Positions 50,923 through 59,138 of a stretch of DNA of 64,000 nucleotides are shown here, piece by piece (within the stretch, counting starts at the first letter, position 1; every line of letters begins with the position of its first letter). The notes under the pieces were generated by a model. The model saw only the letters and a program-made list of their open reading frames with translations, was not told the origin of the DNA and made no database searches. The position numbers and the translations under genes were made by a program. Source of the stretch: Chloroflexota bacterium. Its GTDB lineage: Bacteria; Chloroflexota; Anaerolineae; UBA7937; B3-Chlor. The stretch spans positions 1 to 64,000 of the forward strand of contig JAUWLF010000008.1 in the NCBI GenBank assembly GCA_030613785.1. Reading direction: 5' to 3'.

Positions 50923-52248
50923 CTAGATGGCTGTTCCGCCCTCTGCTTGGCCTACGAGGGACTTTGCGGCTGGACGGCTGCGCCAGTATAGCCACACAGC
51001 TTCGACCAAAGCTCCTACAGTGATGGCTGCGGCCCCCAGGACGGACCCCTGCATGTCGCTGTACCTCAAGCCGACGAAGAGAGTGAGCGCGACAATGCCA
51101 AGGTTGAGGGCCTTCGACGTGCGCACTACGGAGGTTTGAGCCTGTCTGACCAACAGGCCTGTGAAAAGGGCGTGGAATGTATAGCTCAAAGGCAACAGTA
51201 CCATGATCCTGGTTGCAGGGGCCACAAGCGCTGCTACCTGTTCCGAGAGTCCAAAGAGTTGGAGAAGAATCACTCCCAGCAGGGGAGTGAAGTTGATGAG
51301 GGCGAAGGACGCAGTCAAGGTCAGTCCTGCGGCCAGCACGAAGCGACTGACCTTGTGCCAGGAACGCTGATCCTTGGTCAAGGCCACAGTCACCTGCTGC
51401 AAACCCATGGTGGGTCCCCAGAACAGGCTCGTCAGGCTGACAGCCACGGGCCAGGCTGCAAGGGACAGCGCGGCCATCGGCGCGGCGGCGATCCCAGCGC
51501 TAATGAGGGGGCGAATCCCTTGCCGAAGAACCGTGGTGATAGCGAGAGGCAGGTAGAAAACCCCCAGATAGCGGAAGGTCGGGACTTCCGCATCGGAGGG
51601 TGCCCCCGCCAGCCTTCGACGGATGGTGGCTTGGGCCGCCCAGTGCATGATGCCAGACTCGACCGTCACTGCAACCAGCATCGCCAGAGCACCCAAGGTA
51701 GCGCCTGGGAGTATGTTGGTGGAGTTGCCGATGACCATCGTCCCCGACAGCACCACCAGGCGGATCGCTGTGCCGATGCTGATGATCCGGGTGCGACCAT
51801 CGGTGATGAGGACGCCCTGGTAGATGCGGCGCCAGCCGATAGGCAACGACCACCAAGTCAGAATGCGCAGGGCGGGCACCGTGGCCTCTGCTATCGCAGG
51901 AGGGATGTTCATCAGGCCGCAGAGGAGTACCCCGCAGAGGGGCGTGTAGAACAGAACCAGACCCAAGGCGGTGATGCCCACTCCAACGACCACGTAGAAC
52001 CGACGAATGACCCTGAAAGCCTGCAGGCTCTTGGACAGAGCTATGGTCAACTCTAGCATCATGAGAATGGGGGCTTCCACCACGAGGATGATGCTGATAG
52101 CTACTCCATAGGCAGCCAATGCCAGCTCAGCGTCCGGACCGCGGGCCAAGAAGGCATTGACCACCGGCCCCTCCATCAGCATCAGCATCCAGCTCAGGGC
52201 TAGCGGTATGTAGAGGAGCGAGATTGCCCTGTAGGTTAGCTTCTGCAA
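50923..52248 (-). CDS. Multi-pass transporter, MATE/MOP-superfamily-like (ANKH-like)
   Basis: 441 residues with about twelve hydrophobic segments, split in two similar halves (LLYIPLALSWMLMLMEGPVVNA... and GVFYLPLAITTVLRQGIRPLISAG...). The internal two-fold repeat and motifs such as GPVVNAFLAR and LAAYGVA fit the MOP flippase superfamily; I recall similar bacterial proteins grouped with progressive-ankylosis (ANKH) type transporters. Substrate unknown. It ends 178 nt past the ubiD start region and is transcribed in the same direction, so it may precede ubiD on the map without being in its operon. Confidence 0.65.
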   Translation of the reverse strand: MQKLTYRAISLLYIPLALSWMLMLMEGPVVNAFLARGPDAELALAAYGVAISIILVVEAPILMMLELTIALSKSLQAFRVIRRFYVVVGVGITALGLVLFYTPLCGVLLCGLMNIPPAIAEATVPALRILTWWSLPIGWRRIYQGVLITDGRTRIISIGTAIRLVVLSGTMVIGNSTNILPGATLGALAMLVAVTVESGIMHWAAQATIRRRLAGAPSDAEVPTFRYLGVFYLPLAITTVLRQGIRPLISAGIAAAPMAALSLAAWPVAVSLTSLFWGPTMGLQQVTVALTKDQRSWHKVSRFVLAAGLTLTASFALINFTPLLGVILLQLFGLSEQVAALVAPATRIMVLLPLSYTFHALFTGLLVRQAQTSVVRTSKALNLGIVALTLFVGLRYSDMQGSVLGAAAITVGALVEAVWLYWRSRPAAKSLVGQAEGGTAI

Positions 52249-52368
52249 GTCTCAACCTTTCAGCCTAGGAAGCTCGCTGCCTTGTCTCAGTCATCCGGAG
52301 CGAGCAGATTATAGCACCGCTGATAGTGTCTCACAATCCGCACCATGCGCACCGTCGCCGTGCACCCG

Positions 52369-52397
52369 TTGTGAGGACTGAAGCGATGTGATAGAAT
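52369..52397 (+). promoter_or_regulatory. Promoter for the Mth938-domain gene
   Basis: TTGTGA (52369-52374), 17-bp spacer, TAGAAT (52392-52397). The -10 covers the first in-frame ATG (52396), so translation must begin further in, at 52441. Confidence 0.6.
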
Positions 52398-52440
52398 GGC
52401 CATGATCGGGGTCTGCTGCGTCCTCCGAGCTCGAACTGCG

Positions 52441-52779
52441 ATGATAGAATCGTACCATTTTGGGCACATAGTCATTGACGGCAAGAGCTACACCTCTGAC
52501 GTCATCATCTTCCCGGACCGCGTCCAGGAAAGCTGGCGGCGGAAGGAGGGACATCGGCTCATCTCCGAGGATCTGGCGACCGTTGTCACTGCGGAGGCCA
52601 GGACCCTCATTGTCGGCACTGGAAGCTACGGACTGGTGCGGGTTCCGAAGGAGACACTGCAATACCTGAAGACCAGGGGCTTCGAGGTGATTGTCCAGAC
52701 GACAGCCGAAGCCTGCGAGACCTACAACCGGTTGAGCAAGCGTGCTGACGTAATCGCGGCCTTGCACTTGAGTTGCTAG
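52441..52779 (+). CDS. Mth938-like domain protein (DUF498, NDUFAF3-like)
   Basis: 112 residues from ATG 52441. The opening MIESYHFGHIVIDGKSYTSDVIIF and the ending LIVGTGSYGLVRVPKETLQYLKTRGFEVIVQTTAEACETYNRL are typical of the Mth938 fold, which includes the complex I assembly factor NDUFAF3 in eukaryotes. The bacterial role is not established. It stands alone between divergent and codirectional neighbours with its own promoter. Confidence 0.85.
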   Translation: MIESYHFGHIVIDGKSYTSDVIIFPDRVQESWRRKEGHRLISEDLATVVTAEARTLIVGTGSYGLVRVPKETLQYLKTRGFEVIVQTTAEACETYNRLSKRADVIAALHLSC

Positions 52780-52940
52780 TAGCCATCGGCTGAGCTTGTC
52801 TTTCGACTTGGTCAGCATGGTTCCGAGTCGCGGTGCTTCTCATCAGGTTGGCGGCGACGCGTCGACAGAGGGTTATTGCTGGTTCCCTGCGTTGGGCATG
52901 GCGCCTCTGCCAGATGCAATCCGACAGGGATCCGATTTCG

Positions 52941-52969
52941 TTGACTTGCCACCAAAGGTGGGCTATAAT
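52941..52969 (+). promoter_or_regulatory. Promoter for the YvcK-like gene, with inverted repeat in the spacer
   Basis: TTGACT (52941-52946), 17-bp spacer, TATAAT (52964-52969). The spacer holds CCACC-AAA-GGTGG, a short inverted repeat that could be an operator. Confidence 0.65.
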
Positions 52970-52995
52970 ACCCCTGCGACCGGAGAGACACGCAG

Positions 52996-54309
52996 ATGCG
53001 CTTTCGCCCCAGGTTCGGCTCCAGTTTGAAATGGCTTATACCAGGCATGGGGGTGAAGCGCTGGCTGCTGCTCCTGTTCGTCGGAATCACGATCGTCAGT
53101 TTGGGCCTCGGATACGTTCTGGTCGAGGTTTACCGCACCTGGGCCTTCCCCTCCGTATTCTACTACCTCACCCTCCAATTCATCCCTCGGGCTTGGAGAG
53201 GCCTGCTCTTTGGGACTGTGGGTATTGCGGCCATTGTCATCGCCGTCTTCCAGCTCAATAGGTCTCTTCTGTCTGCGTTCCGGCATCCAGGCCAGAGCAG
53301 TCTCGTAGATATCATCTATAACCACCGCCACCGCAGCCGAGGACCCAGGGTGGTGGCCATTGGCGGAGGCACAGGCCTTGCCACGCTTCTGCGGGGGCTG
53401 AAGGAGCATACCGAGAATATCACCGCCATCGTGACCGTGGCGGACGACGGGGGAAGCTCAGGTCGCCTTCGTCGCGATCTGGGACTGTTGCCACCGGGCG
53501 ACTTCCGCAACTGCATCGCCGCTCTGGCTAGCGACGAGTCGCTAACGGCTCAGCTCTTCCAGTACCGTTTCGGGGAAGGAAAGGGCCTGAATGGTCACAG
53601 CTTCGGGAACCTCTTCATAGCAGCCATGGCCGCAGTGACCGGGAACTTCGAACGCGCCCTTCTGGAATCAAGTCGGGTTCTGAACATCCGCGGTCGCATC
53701 ATGCCTTCAACCCTGGAGAACGTGACGCTGTGGGCTGACCTGCGGGAAGCCGATAACGAACCGCAGGCGCCAGATCGCGTCCAAGGAGAGTCGCAGATCT
53801 CAAAGGCTGGCAGGCCCATAGAGAGGGTATTCCTGGAGCCAGACAAGGTGCCTGGATACCCCGGGGCGATCAAGGCCATCTTGGAAGCAGATCTGGTCAC
53901 GGCCGGTCCAGGCAGCCTTTTCACCAGCGTCCTGCCCAACCTCCTGGTGCCAGGCATCGCCAGCGCCTTGCGGGCCTCGCCGGCGATGAAGGTGTATGTG
54001 TGCAATGTAGCCACTGAGGAGGGAGAGACCGACCATTTCACCCTCGACGATCATCTGAGGGCCTTGGAGGAGCACATCGGTCAGGATTTGTTTGCCTACG
54101 TACTGGCCAATGACAACACAAAGGTTCAGTTCCCCCTTCACATGAAAGTGGACGTGGTTGCTCCAGACTCGGCGCGCCGGGAAGACTACCGCATTGTCAC
54201 CAGAGACCTCGTTGATCTGGAGAACCCTTGGCAGCATGATCCACAGAAGCTGGCAGAGGCCTTGATGGACCTGTACTGGAGTGTCAGGACCACCGTGTCA
54301 GCAACCTAG
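52996..54309 (+). CDS. YvcK/CofD-like protein with N-terminal membrane anchors
   Basis: 437 residues. Two hydrophobic segments (near 22-42 and 72-88) precede a CofD-like domain beginning RVVAIGGGTGLATLLRGLKEHTENITAIVTVADDGGSSGRLRRDLG, followed by GDFRNCIAALA and GHSFGNLFIAAM, the YvcK pattern rather than true F420-pathway CofD. YvcK proteins bind UDP-sugars and tune central carbon flux and cell-wall synthesis. The membrane anchors are an addition relative to Bacillus YvcK. A GGAGAG precedes the ATG. Confidence 0.88.
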   Translation: MRFRPRFGSSLKWLIPGMGVKRWLLLLFVGITIVSLGLGYVLVEVYRTWAFPSVFYYLTLQFIPRAWRGLLFGTVGIAAIVIAVFQLNRSLLSAFRHPGQSSLVDIIYNHRHRSRGPRVVAIGGGTGLATLLRGLKEHTENITAIVTVADDGGSSGRLRRDLGLLPPGDFRNCIAALASDESLTAQLFQYRFGEGKGLNGHSFGNLFIAAMAAVTGNFERALLESSRVLNIRGRIMPSTLENVTLWADLREADNEPQAPDRVQGESQISKAGRPIERVFLEPDKVPGYPGAIKAILEADLVTAGPGSLFTSVLPNLLVPGIASALRASPAMKVYVCNVATEEGETDHFTLDDHLRALEEHIGQDLFAYVLANDNTKVQFPLHMKVDVVAPDSARREDYRIVTRDLVDLENPWQHDPQKLAEALMDLYWSVRTTVSAT

Positions 54310-54393
54310 AGAGCTTGTCCTTCCGAAGCTACACAATTGACCGACGGACGGGTGTGAGCTCGCTGCACTCGGCATTGATTTCTGTGTTTCGTC

Positions 54394-54609
54394 GTGATAT
54401 ATTGGTCGGCAGGAGACCTCGCCTTAACAAGAGGGTGTGGAAGAAAGGCGGCAGCATCGGATCTGGACCCTCGGATGCCCGAGGGTCACTTCTGCATGGG
54501 TCTGTACTTGGCTGAGCGCGGTGAGACGGAGCGGGCAAGGCGAGAGTTCGAGATGGTAGTAGAGACTGCTCGAGGGATGCTAGCAGAAAACAGGCGTGGA
54601 GGCAGCTAG
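54394..54609 (+). pseudogene. TPR-like fragment
   Basis: A 71-codon frame from a GTG whose last 45 residues (DLDPRMPEGHFCMGLYLAERGETERARREFEMV) form one TPR-like unit; a TPR protein would normally be longer. It stops at TAG 54607-54609, just before a membrane-protein frame in phase. Either a remnant or a tiny gene; no promoter was found. Nothing else is seen in 54310-54654. Confidence 0.35.
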
Positions 54610-54654
54610 ATAGACTGGACTGAGTGGACGCCCCTGCTTTGGTTCGTAGGCCTC

Positions 54655-55374
54655 TTGCTGTTCTTGCTGCTCATGCAACGTTGGCTGAGCAAGCACCTGT
54701 ATGGGCTGGGACTGCTGCTGACAGGGACCCATGATACTGCTGTTCTGTTGTATTTCCTCCTGCTTTTCCCCGGTGTGCTGGCCCATGAGTTGAGCCACTG
54801 GGTGGCCGCTAAACTCCTTCGCGTGCCCGCGGGAAGAATATCCATCGGTCCCACCAGCAAGGGAGGAGGGGCCACGCGGTTCGGAGCCGTGTCTGTGGCC
54901 AAGACGGATCCCCTTCGTGGGAGCCTTATCGGGCTGGCCCCGCTCCTGACCGGGTCGGCCCTCATTCTCCTCATCGCACATCTCATCTTTGGCCTGTCGG
55001 TCCCCGAGGAACTGGCGCTCAACTTGTCGGGAGAGGACGTCCTCCCGGCTATGTGGGCCTACTTCTCCATACCCAACTTTTGGCTGTGGGTGTATCTTAT
55101 CTTCTCCATCAGCAACGCTATGCTGCCCAGCGAGAGTGACCGCCAAGCGTGGTGGTCGCTGTTCCTGTATTGTATCGTGGCTCTGGTGGTTCTCTTCGGG
55201 CTGGGCATCGTTGAGCAGATCACTTCGGGGATCTCTGGCTGGCTGTTGAGTATCCTGAACCACCTCAGGTTCGCCTTCCTGGTCACGATCGTGGTGGATG
55301 GGGCGGTGATTGCGGCGGTCTTTGCACTGGAAAGTGTGGTGATGGTCATCACCGGTAGGAAGGTGGAATACTAG
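54655..55374 (+). CDS. M50-like membrane protein (HExxH)
   Basis: 239 residues if started at the TTG at 54655, but the open frame begins at 54610, right after the TAG of the preceding TPR-like ORF, and reads IDWTEWTPLLWFVGLLLFLL. A GGAGG at 54599-54603 sits 6 nt before the ATA at 54610, so initiation there is possible. Five to six hydrophobic segments; AHELSHW gives HExxH with a downstream S/D-rich region, but the second S2P motif is not obvious. A chaperone-like or inactive protease cannot be excluded. Confidence 0.65.
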   Translation: MLFLLLMQRWLSKHLYGLGLLLTGTHDTAVLLYFLLLFPGVLAHELSHWVAAKLLRVPAGRISIGPTSKGGGATRFGAVSVAKTDPLRGSLIGLAPLLTGSALILLIAHLIFGLSVPEELALNLSGEDVLPAMWAYFSIPNFWLWVYLIFSISNAMLPSESDRQAWWSLFLYCIVALVVLFGLGIVEQITSGISGWLLSILNHLRFAFLVTIVVDGAVIAAVFALESVVMVITGRKVEY

Positions 55375-55401
55375 GCCGCAGATGATCGGCAGCAGGGGGC
55401 G

Positions 55402-56370
55402 CTAGCGCAATCTGCTGAGCATCTTGAGTGCGCGTAGGGTGACCCACTTGCTGGGCTTGCCTTTCTCGCCAAACTTCGTCCACGTCCTATCCAGGGTGTG
55501 TTCCAGTGGCCAGCGACCGTCTTCAGCCTGCTTGGCCAGAACATATTGGATGGCTCGCTGCAAGCGTTGGTCGTCCCCGTGGCCCAGTTGAGCGAGCACA
55601 TCCACGGCTTCCAGCACGTCGCTCGTGTAACCCAGAGGAAAGCCGAACTTGAACCATAAGGGGCTGACTCCCCTGATGCTGGGGTAGTCTGCCACCGTCA
55701 GGTCGCGGCTGAAGAGCAGGTCCACTCCTCGACCTATGGCTTCCTCGATTGCCGGTGAGCGCTGAGGGGACGGGATCGATGCGAAGGCCCTCAGCGCCTT
55801 GACCGCTCCCCACGCACAGGGAAGCCAGGTTTCTCTTCTGGCGCGGTCGGCTGCGTTGGCGCGGCACTTGAACCCCTCGCTTGCTATCCTCTCGGCCAGC
55901 TTCTGAGCCACTGTCCGTACCCTCTCCTCGCCACCGTAGCCGAGGCGAGTGAAGGCGTGGATGAGGTTGCCATTGAGGCAGATGATGGCCCCCGTCGCGC
56001 TCTTGGTGGCCGAGAACAGGGCTTCTTCGAAGAGCAGACTGTCTTCAAGGACGGAGCAACACGCCCGGTCAATGGCCTGATGGCGTGTTGCACCAAGCTG
56101 GGCGAGGAAGATCAACTGCCATACGCTGGCCCTGTACTTGGGGCTGTAGCCTCGGCCCGGCTTCACCCAGTAGCCGTCCGGATACTGGGCCTGCAATATC
56201 TCGGTCACTGGTTGAGAGGTCTTGATCGCCTTCTGAGCGGCGAGAAGCTCAGGGTCATCGGCAGGTCGCGCGAGGAGATCCCGCAGAGTGAAATAGCGCA
56301 CTGATGGGTTGTCCTCCTCCAGCAGCCAGGGGATGGGATCTGCCTTCAATTCTTCGCGCCAGTGGCTCAT
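55402..56370 (-). CDS. Prenyltransferase/squalene-cyclase-like alpha-alpha barrel protein
   Basis: 322 residues, opening MSHWREELKADPIPWLLEEDNPSVRYFTLRDLL, then repeated helices with QYPDGYWV, GRGYSPKYRASVWQLIFLAQLG and EDGRWPLEH, in which the recurring DGxW phrases recall terpene-cyclase repeats. No DxDD or DDxxD catalytic motif is visible, so a scaffold or sensing role is as likely as an enzyme. Common as an uncharacterised family in Chloroflexota. Convergent with the M50-like gene. Confidence 0.7.
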   Translation of the reverse strand: MSHWREELKADPIPWLLEEDNPSVRYFTLRDLLARPADDPELLAAQKAIKTSQPVTEILQAQYPDGYWVKPGRGYSPKYRASVWQLIFLAQLGATRHQAIDRACCSVLEDSLLFEEALFSATKSATGAIICLNGNLIHAFTRLGYGGEERVRTVAQKLAERIASEGFKCRANAADRARRETWLPCAWGAVKALRAFASIPSPQRSPAIEEAIGRGVDLLFSRDLTVADYPSIRGVSPLWFKFGFPLGYTSDVLEAVDVLAQLGHGDDQRLQRAIQYVLAKQAEDGRWPLEHTLDRTWTKFGEKGKPSKWVTLRALKMLSRLR

Positions 56371-56467
56371 GGTCTGTTCTGCACGTGAGAGTACACGTGG
56401 TGCGCGCTGACTTCCAACTCAATCCGACCCTAATGGCCCTGTCATTATAGCCCGTTGTCAGCGCGAG

Positions 56468-56743
56468 TCAATATCCCGTCCACCGGAAGGCGTTCAGGAA
56501 CATCCTCTTGGGCTCGCTGAGCGTGTCGGGATCACCGTGGGACCAGCCAGAGATGATGGCCTTCTCATCCAGCACGATGAGCGGCTGACGTGTGCACCGC
56601 TCACTATTGCGCAGCCGGACGGCATGCCGTGCGGCTAGGGTGTTCAACAGGGCGAGCCCCCTTATGCAGCGGCTAGATTCGCCATGGGGTCCTACGTTGG
56701 CAAGGTGCTTTTGCCCACCCTCTGCACTGGCGTGTTGTGACAC
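56468..56743 (-). pseudogene. Possible C-terminal gene fragment
   Basis: A 91-codon minus-strand frame whose last 60 residues look like real protein (RQPLIVLDEKAIISGW, DPDTLSEPKRMFLNAFRWTGY), as in the end of a larger globular protein, while the N-terminal part has no known character or ribosome-binding site. Family not recognised. The rest of 56371-56839 holds only the tpiA promoter. Confidence 0.3.
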
Positions 56744-56764
56744 CGTTGGGAGAGATGGTATAAT
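56735..56764 (+). promoter_or_regulatory. Promoter for tpiA
   Basis: TTGTGA (56735-56740), 18-bp spacer, TATAAT (56759-56764), about 75 nt upstream of the tpiA start. Confidence 0.55.
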
Positions 56765-56839
56765 GGGGCGTGCTCTGGGTACACGGATGAGCGCTTGTCA
56801 ACGGTGTTCTACAAGTCTGATGAATGAGGGGAGGAGACA

Positions 56840-57598
56840 GTGGCGCGCAAGATCATCATCGCTGGAAACTGGAAGATGCACAAGACCGTGGACGAGGCCA
56901 CAGAGTTGGTCGAGCAGCTCAAACAGGCCCTGGCCGATGTCAAGGACAGGGAGATACTGGTCTGCCCTCCTTTTACCGCTTTGTCCGCCGTCGCGGCAGC
57001 CCTTGACGGCAGCAACATCCAACTGGGGGCGCAGAACCTCTATCCAGCAGACGAAGGTGCCTACACAGGTGAGATCTCGCCACGAATGCTGGTGGATGTG
57101 GGTTGCAGCTACGTAATCCTGGGTCACAGCGAGCGTCGCCAGCACTTCCGCGAAAGCGACCCGTTCATCAACCACAAACTGAAGGTGGCCTTGGACCACG
57201 GCCTCAAGCCCATCCTCTGCGTCGGGGAGACTCTGGAGCAACGAGGGGAGGGGAGGCACAAGACCGTCGTCAGTATGCAGGTGTATCGGGGTTTGCACGG
57301 CATCGATGCCGAGGCGATGAAGGAGGTCGCGATCGCCTACGAACCCATCTGGGCCATCGGCACCGGCCAGACAGCCAGACCCGAGCAGGCGGATGAGCTG
57401 CACTGGGCGATTCGCAACAACGTGGAGGGTCTCTTCGGTGAGGATGTCGCTCAGGAAACCTGCATCATGTACGGTGGCAGCGTCAAGCCGGACAACGTGG
57501 ACGAGTTGATGGCTCAGCCCGATGTGGATGGTGCGTTGGTCGGTGGGGCCTCGCTGAACGTGGAGAGCTTCATCCGCATCGTCAAGTTCCAAGCCTGA
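56840..57598 (+). CDS. tpiA: Triose-phosphate isomerase
   Basis: 252 residues from a GTG preceded by GGGAGGAG. Catalytic residues: K12 (GNWKMHK), H96 (GHSERR) and E168 (AYEPIWAIGTG); the phosphate-binding loops YGGSVKPDN and GALVGGASL are intact. It interconverts dihydroxyacetone phosphate and glyceraldehyde 3-phosphate. It stands alone rather than with gapA or pgk. Confidence 0.97.
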   Translation: MARKIIIAGNWKMHKTVDEATELVEQLKQALADVKDREILVCPPFTALSAVAAALDGSNIQLGAQNLYPADEGAYTGEISPRMLVDVGCSYVILGHSERRQHFRESDPFINHKLKVALDHGLKPILCVGETLEQRGEGRHKTVVSMQVYRGLHGIDAEAMKEVAIAYEPIWAIGTGQTARPEQADELHWAIRNNVEGLFGEDVAQETCIMYGGSVKPDNVDELMAQPDVDGALVGGASLNVESFIRIVKFQA

Positions 57599-57761
57599 GG
57601 GGCTCGCAGGTCAACGGTCGGGCGTCCTCGGCACCCTCTTCTGCAATCAGTCCGATGGCGCGCAACGGTGATCTAGGGGCGTACGGGCCGCGCGCCTTTG
57701 TGAGCCGTTGATCGCGAGTTGATGAGGGCGATCCTGGGTTCCTGGGAGACAGTCCTCCCTC

Positions 57762-58592
57762 TCATCTCCCCGCTAGCATTCCCCATAGCGATATCGCCAC
57801 TAAGGCTCCCCCCAATGAGCTGAGGAGGTTGACCACGTCGTTGTTGAGCCAGCGCCATCCTCGCAGGTGGCTGGTTTGCAGTCCGCAACCGTGCAGCTCC
57901 TTCTCCGTCTCCGTCTCACACCTGGCGCAATAGAAGATCCCCTGCACTGTAGCGCCCAGCAGGCTGTCGAAGAGCGATCCCAGAAGACCGCTGAACAGCG
58001 TGGTAGGGATGATCCACGACAGCCCGAAGGCATTATGGCCGGCGACGAGGGCTTCGACGCACAATAGGATGTAGGCCAGTAATCCTATGAAGAGGGCCCC
58101 GAGGGTAGAGGCAGCCGTACCAAGGAGTGTCACGCCTCCGGATGTGCCCACTGGCACCCTGCGCCAGGTGGTGATCAGGCGGGGTAGGTCACGACTGAGC
58201 ACGCCTACCTCGGTGGCCCAAGTGTCGGCATTGACCGTGGCCATGCTGCCCAAGAAGGCAGCCAGCAGTGCTGTTGCGGGGTAGGAGAAGTAGAGCAGAG
58301 AGATGAAGGCCGCCAGGCCGCCGTTGGCCAGAACCTGCCCCATGTCTCGGTGGGCACCCTTGACGAACTTATCGGCCAGTTGCCTCTTGTCGGCTTGCCG
58401 GTAGCGGGACAAGGCCGTAGACAGGGCAAAGAACGCGACCAGCAGGATCCCCCAGATCCATCCTCCGAAGCCGAAGGTGATCGTGCCCACAAGAATCGCT
58501 CCCAGGGCACCGCTCGTGGTGAGGGCACGGCGGCGGTGGGCGACGAGGGCAATGACTGTGCTCGCTACCAGGCCCGTAATGATCTGTAGCAA
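57762..58592 (-). CDS. DUF92 (TMEM19-like) membrane protein, possible phytyl-/polyprenyl-phosphate kinase
   Basis: 276 residues from a TTG with GAGGT upstream. About six hydrophobic segments; family motifs are NADTWATEVGVLS, VPVGTSGGVTLLGTAAS and GSLFDSLLGATVQG. Plant members (VTE6) phosphorylate phytyl phosphate; bacterial members are presumed isoprenoid-phosphate kinases. Its presence with the ubiD/AcnX operon in the same window is suggestive of isoprenoid metabolism but the genes are 7 kb apart. Confidence 0.85.
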   Translation of the reverse strand: MLQIITGLVASTVIALVAHRRRALTTSGALGAILVGTITFGFGGWIWGILLVAFFALSTALSRYRQADKRQLADKFVKGAHRDMGQVLANGGLAAFISLLYFSYPATALLAAFLGSMATVNADTWATEVGVLSRDLPRLITTWRRVPVGTSGGVTLLGTAASTLGALFIGLLAYILLCVEALVAGHNAFGLSWIIPTTLFSGLLGSLFDSLLGATVQGIFYCARCETETEKELHGCGLQTSHLRGWRWLNNDVVNLLSSLGGALVAISLWGMLAGR

Positions 58593-58695
58593 GGGGACCT
58601 CTGTGCGCAGTGAGAAACTGCTGACGATTATAGCACAAGCTATCTACGGAGGGCAGCATGGCCTGAACTGTGCGTGAGCGCAATGAGTGTCACAT

Positions 58696-58724
58696 CTGAC
58701 GCCAAATCGGTTTTGTGGTATGAT
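58696..58724 (+). promoter_or_regulatory. Promoter for the RHH-type IIG RM unit
   Basis: CTGACG (58696-58701), 17-bp spacer, TATGAT (58719-58724), followed by GGGAGGTGACAG and the ATG of the RHH gene. Confidence 0.45.
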
Positions 58725-58743
58725 TGGGTTTGGGAGGTGACAG

Positions 58744-59133
58744 ATGGGTAAGGTGGTAACCAAGCGGCCTCGCTTGAGCATAGACATCACCAACGGGAGC
58801 ATCAAGCGTCACATCAAGATCGCGGCCGCAAGACAGGACATGACGATCAAGGACTATTGCCTTGAGGCCATCACCGCGCAGTTGATGCGAGATGGGGAAC
58901 TGCCTTCTAAGGAGGAAGAGCGGCAGAGGGCGAACGCCCTTGCCGAGAGACCGGACCAACTTCGGGCGGAGATTGGGCCCATAGGAATTCGCGTGTGTGA
59001 ACTGATAGGGGCAGGGCATGACGGTGGCTGGGGACCGGGGATAAAGAGAGGTTATCCGCCCCTTGAGCTGGCGCGGCGGGAGATGTGTTACAGACCTCGG
59101 AGGTCTTGGAGACCTCGGAGGTTTCAGGAGTAG
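58744..59133 (+). CDS. Small RHH-like protein upstream of the type IIG RM gene
   Basis: 129 residues; GGGAGG precedes the ATG. Residues 10-50 (RLSIDITNGSIKRHIKIAAARQDMTIKDYCLEAI) resemble a ribbon-helix-helix DNA-binding motif, as in antitoxins and small repressors; an Ala/Arg-rich helix follows. The last 40 residues read through two palindromic repeats and look like non-conserved tail (RRSWRPRRFQE). It ends 5 nt before the RM gene, so it could repress that operon, working as a control protein. That is inference from position. Confidence 0.6.
   Translation: MGKVVTKRPRLSIDITNGSIKRHIKIAAARQDMTIKDYCLEAITAQLMRDGELPSKEEERQRANALAERPDQLRAEIGPIGIRVCELIGAGHDGGWGPGIKRGYPPLELARREMCYRPRRSWRPRRFQE
59092..59122. 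repeat. Two palindromic GACCTCGGAGGT repeats in tandem
   Basis: AGACCTCGGAGGTCT (59092-59106) and GACCTCGGAGGT (59111-59122) lie at the junction between the RHH gene and the RM start. The same palindrome occurs at 50798-50810. They may be operators, for example of the RHH protein, or dispersed repeats. Confidence 0.6.
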
Positions 59134-59138
59134 GAGAG

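Noticed and set aside
52396-52440. Upstream ATG start for the Mth938 gene
   Set aside because: It overlaps the predicted -10 hexamer, so the transcript would start after it.
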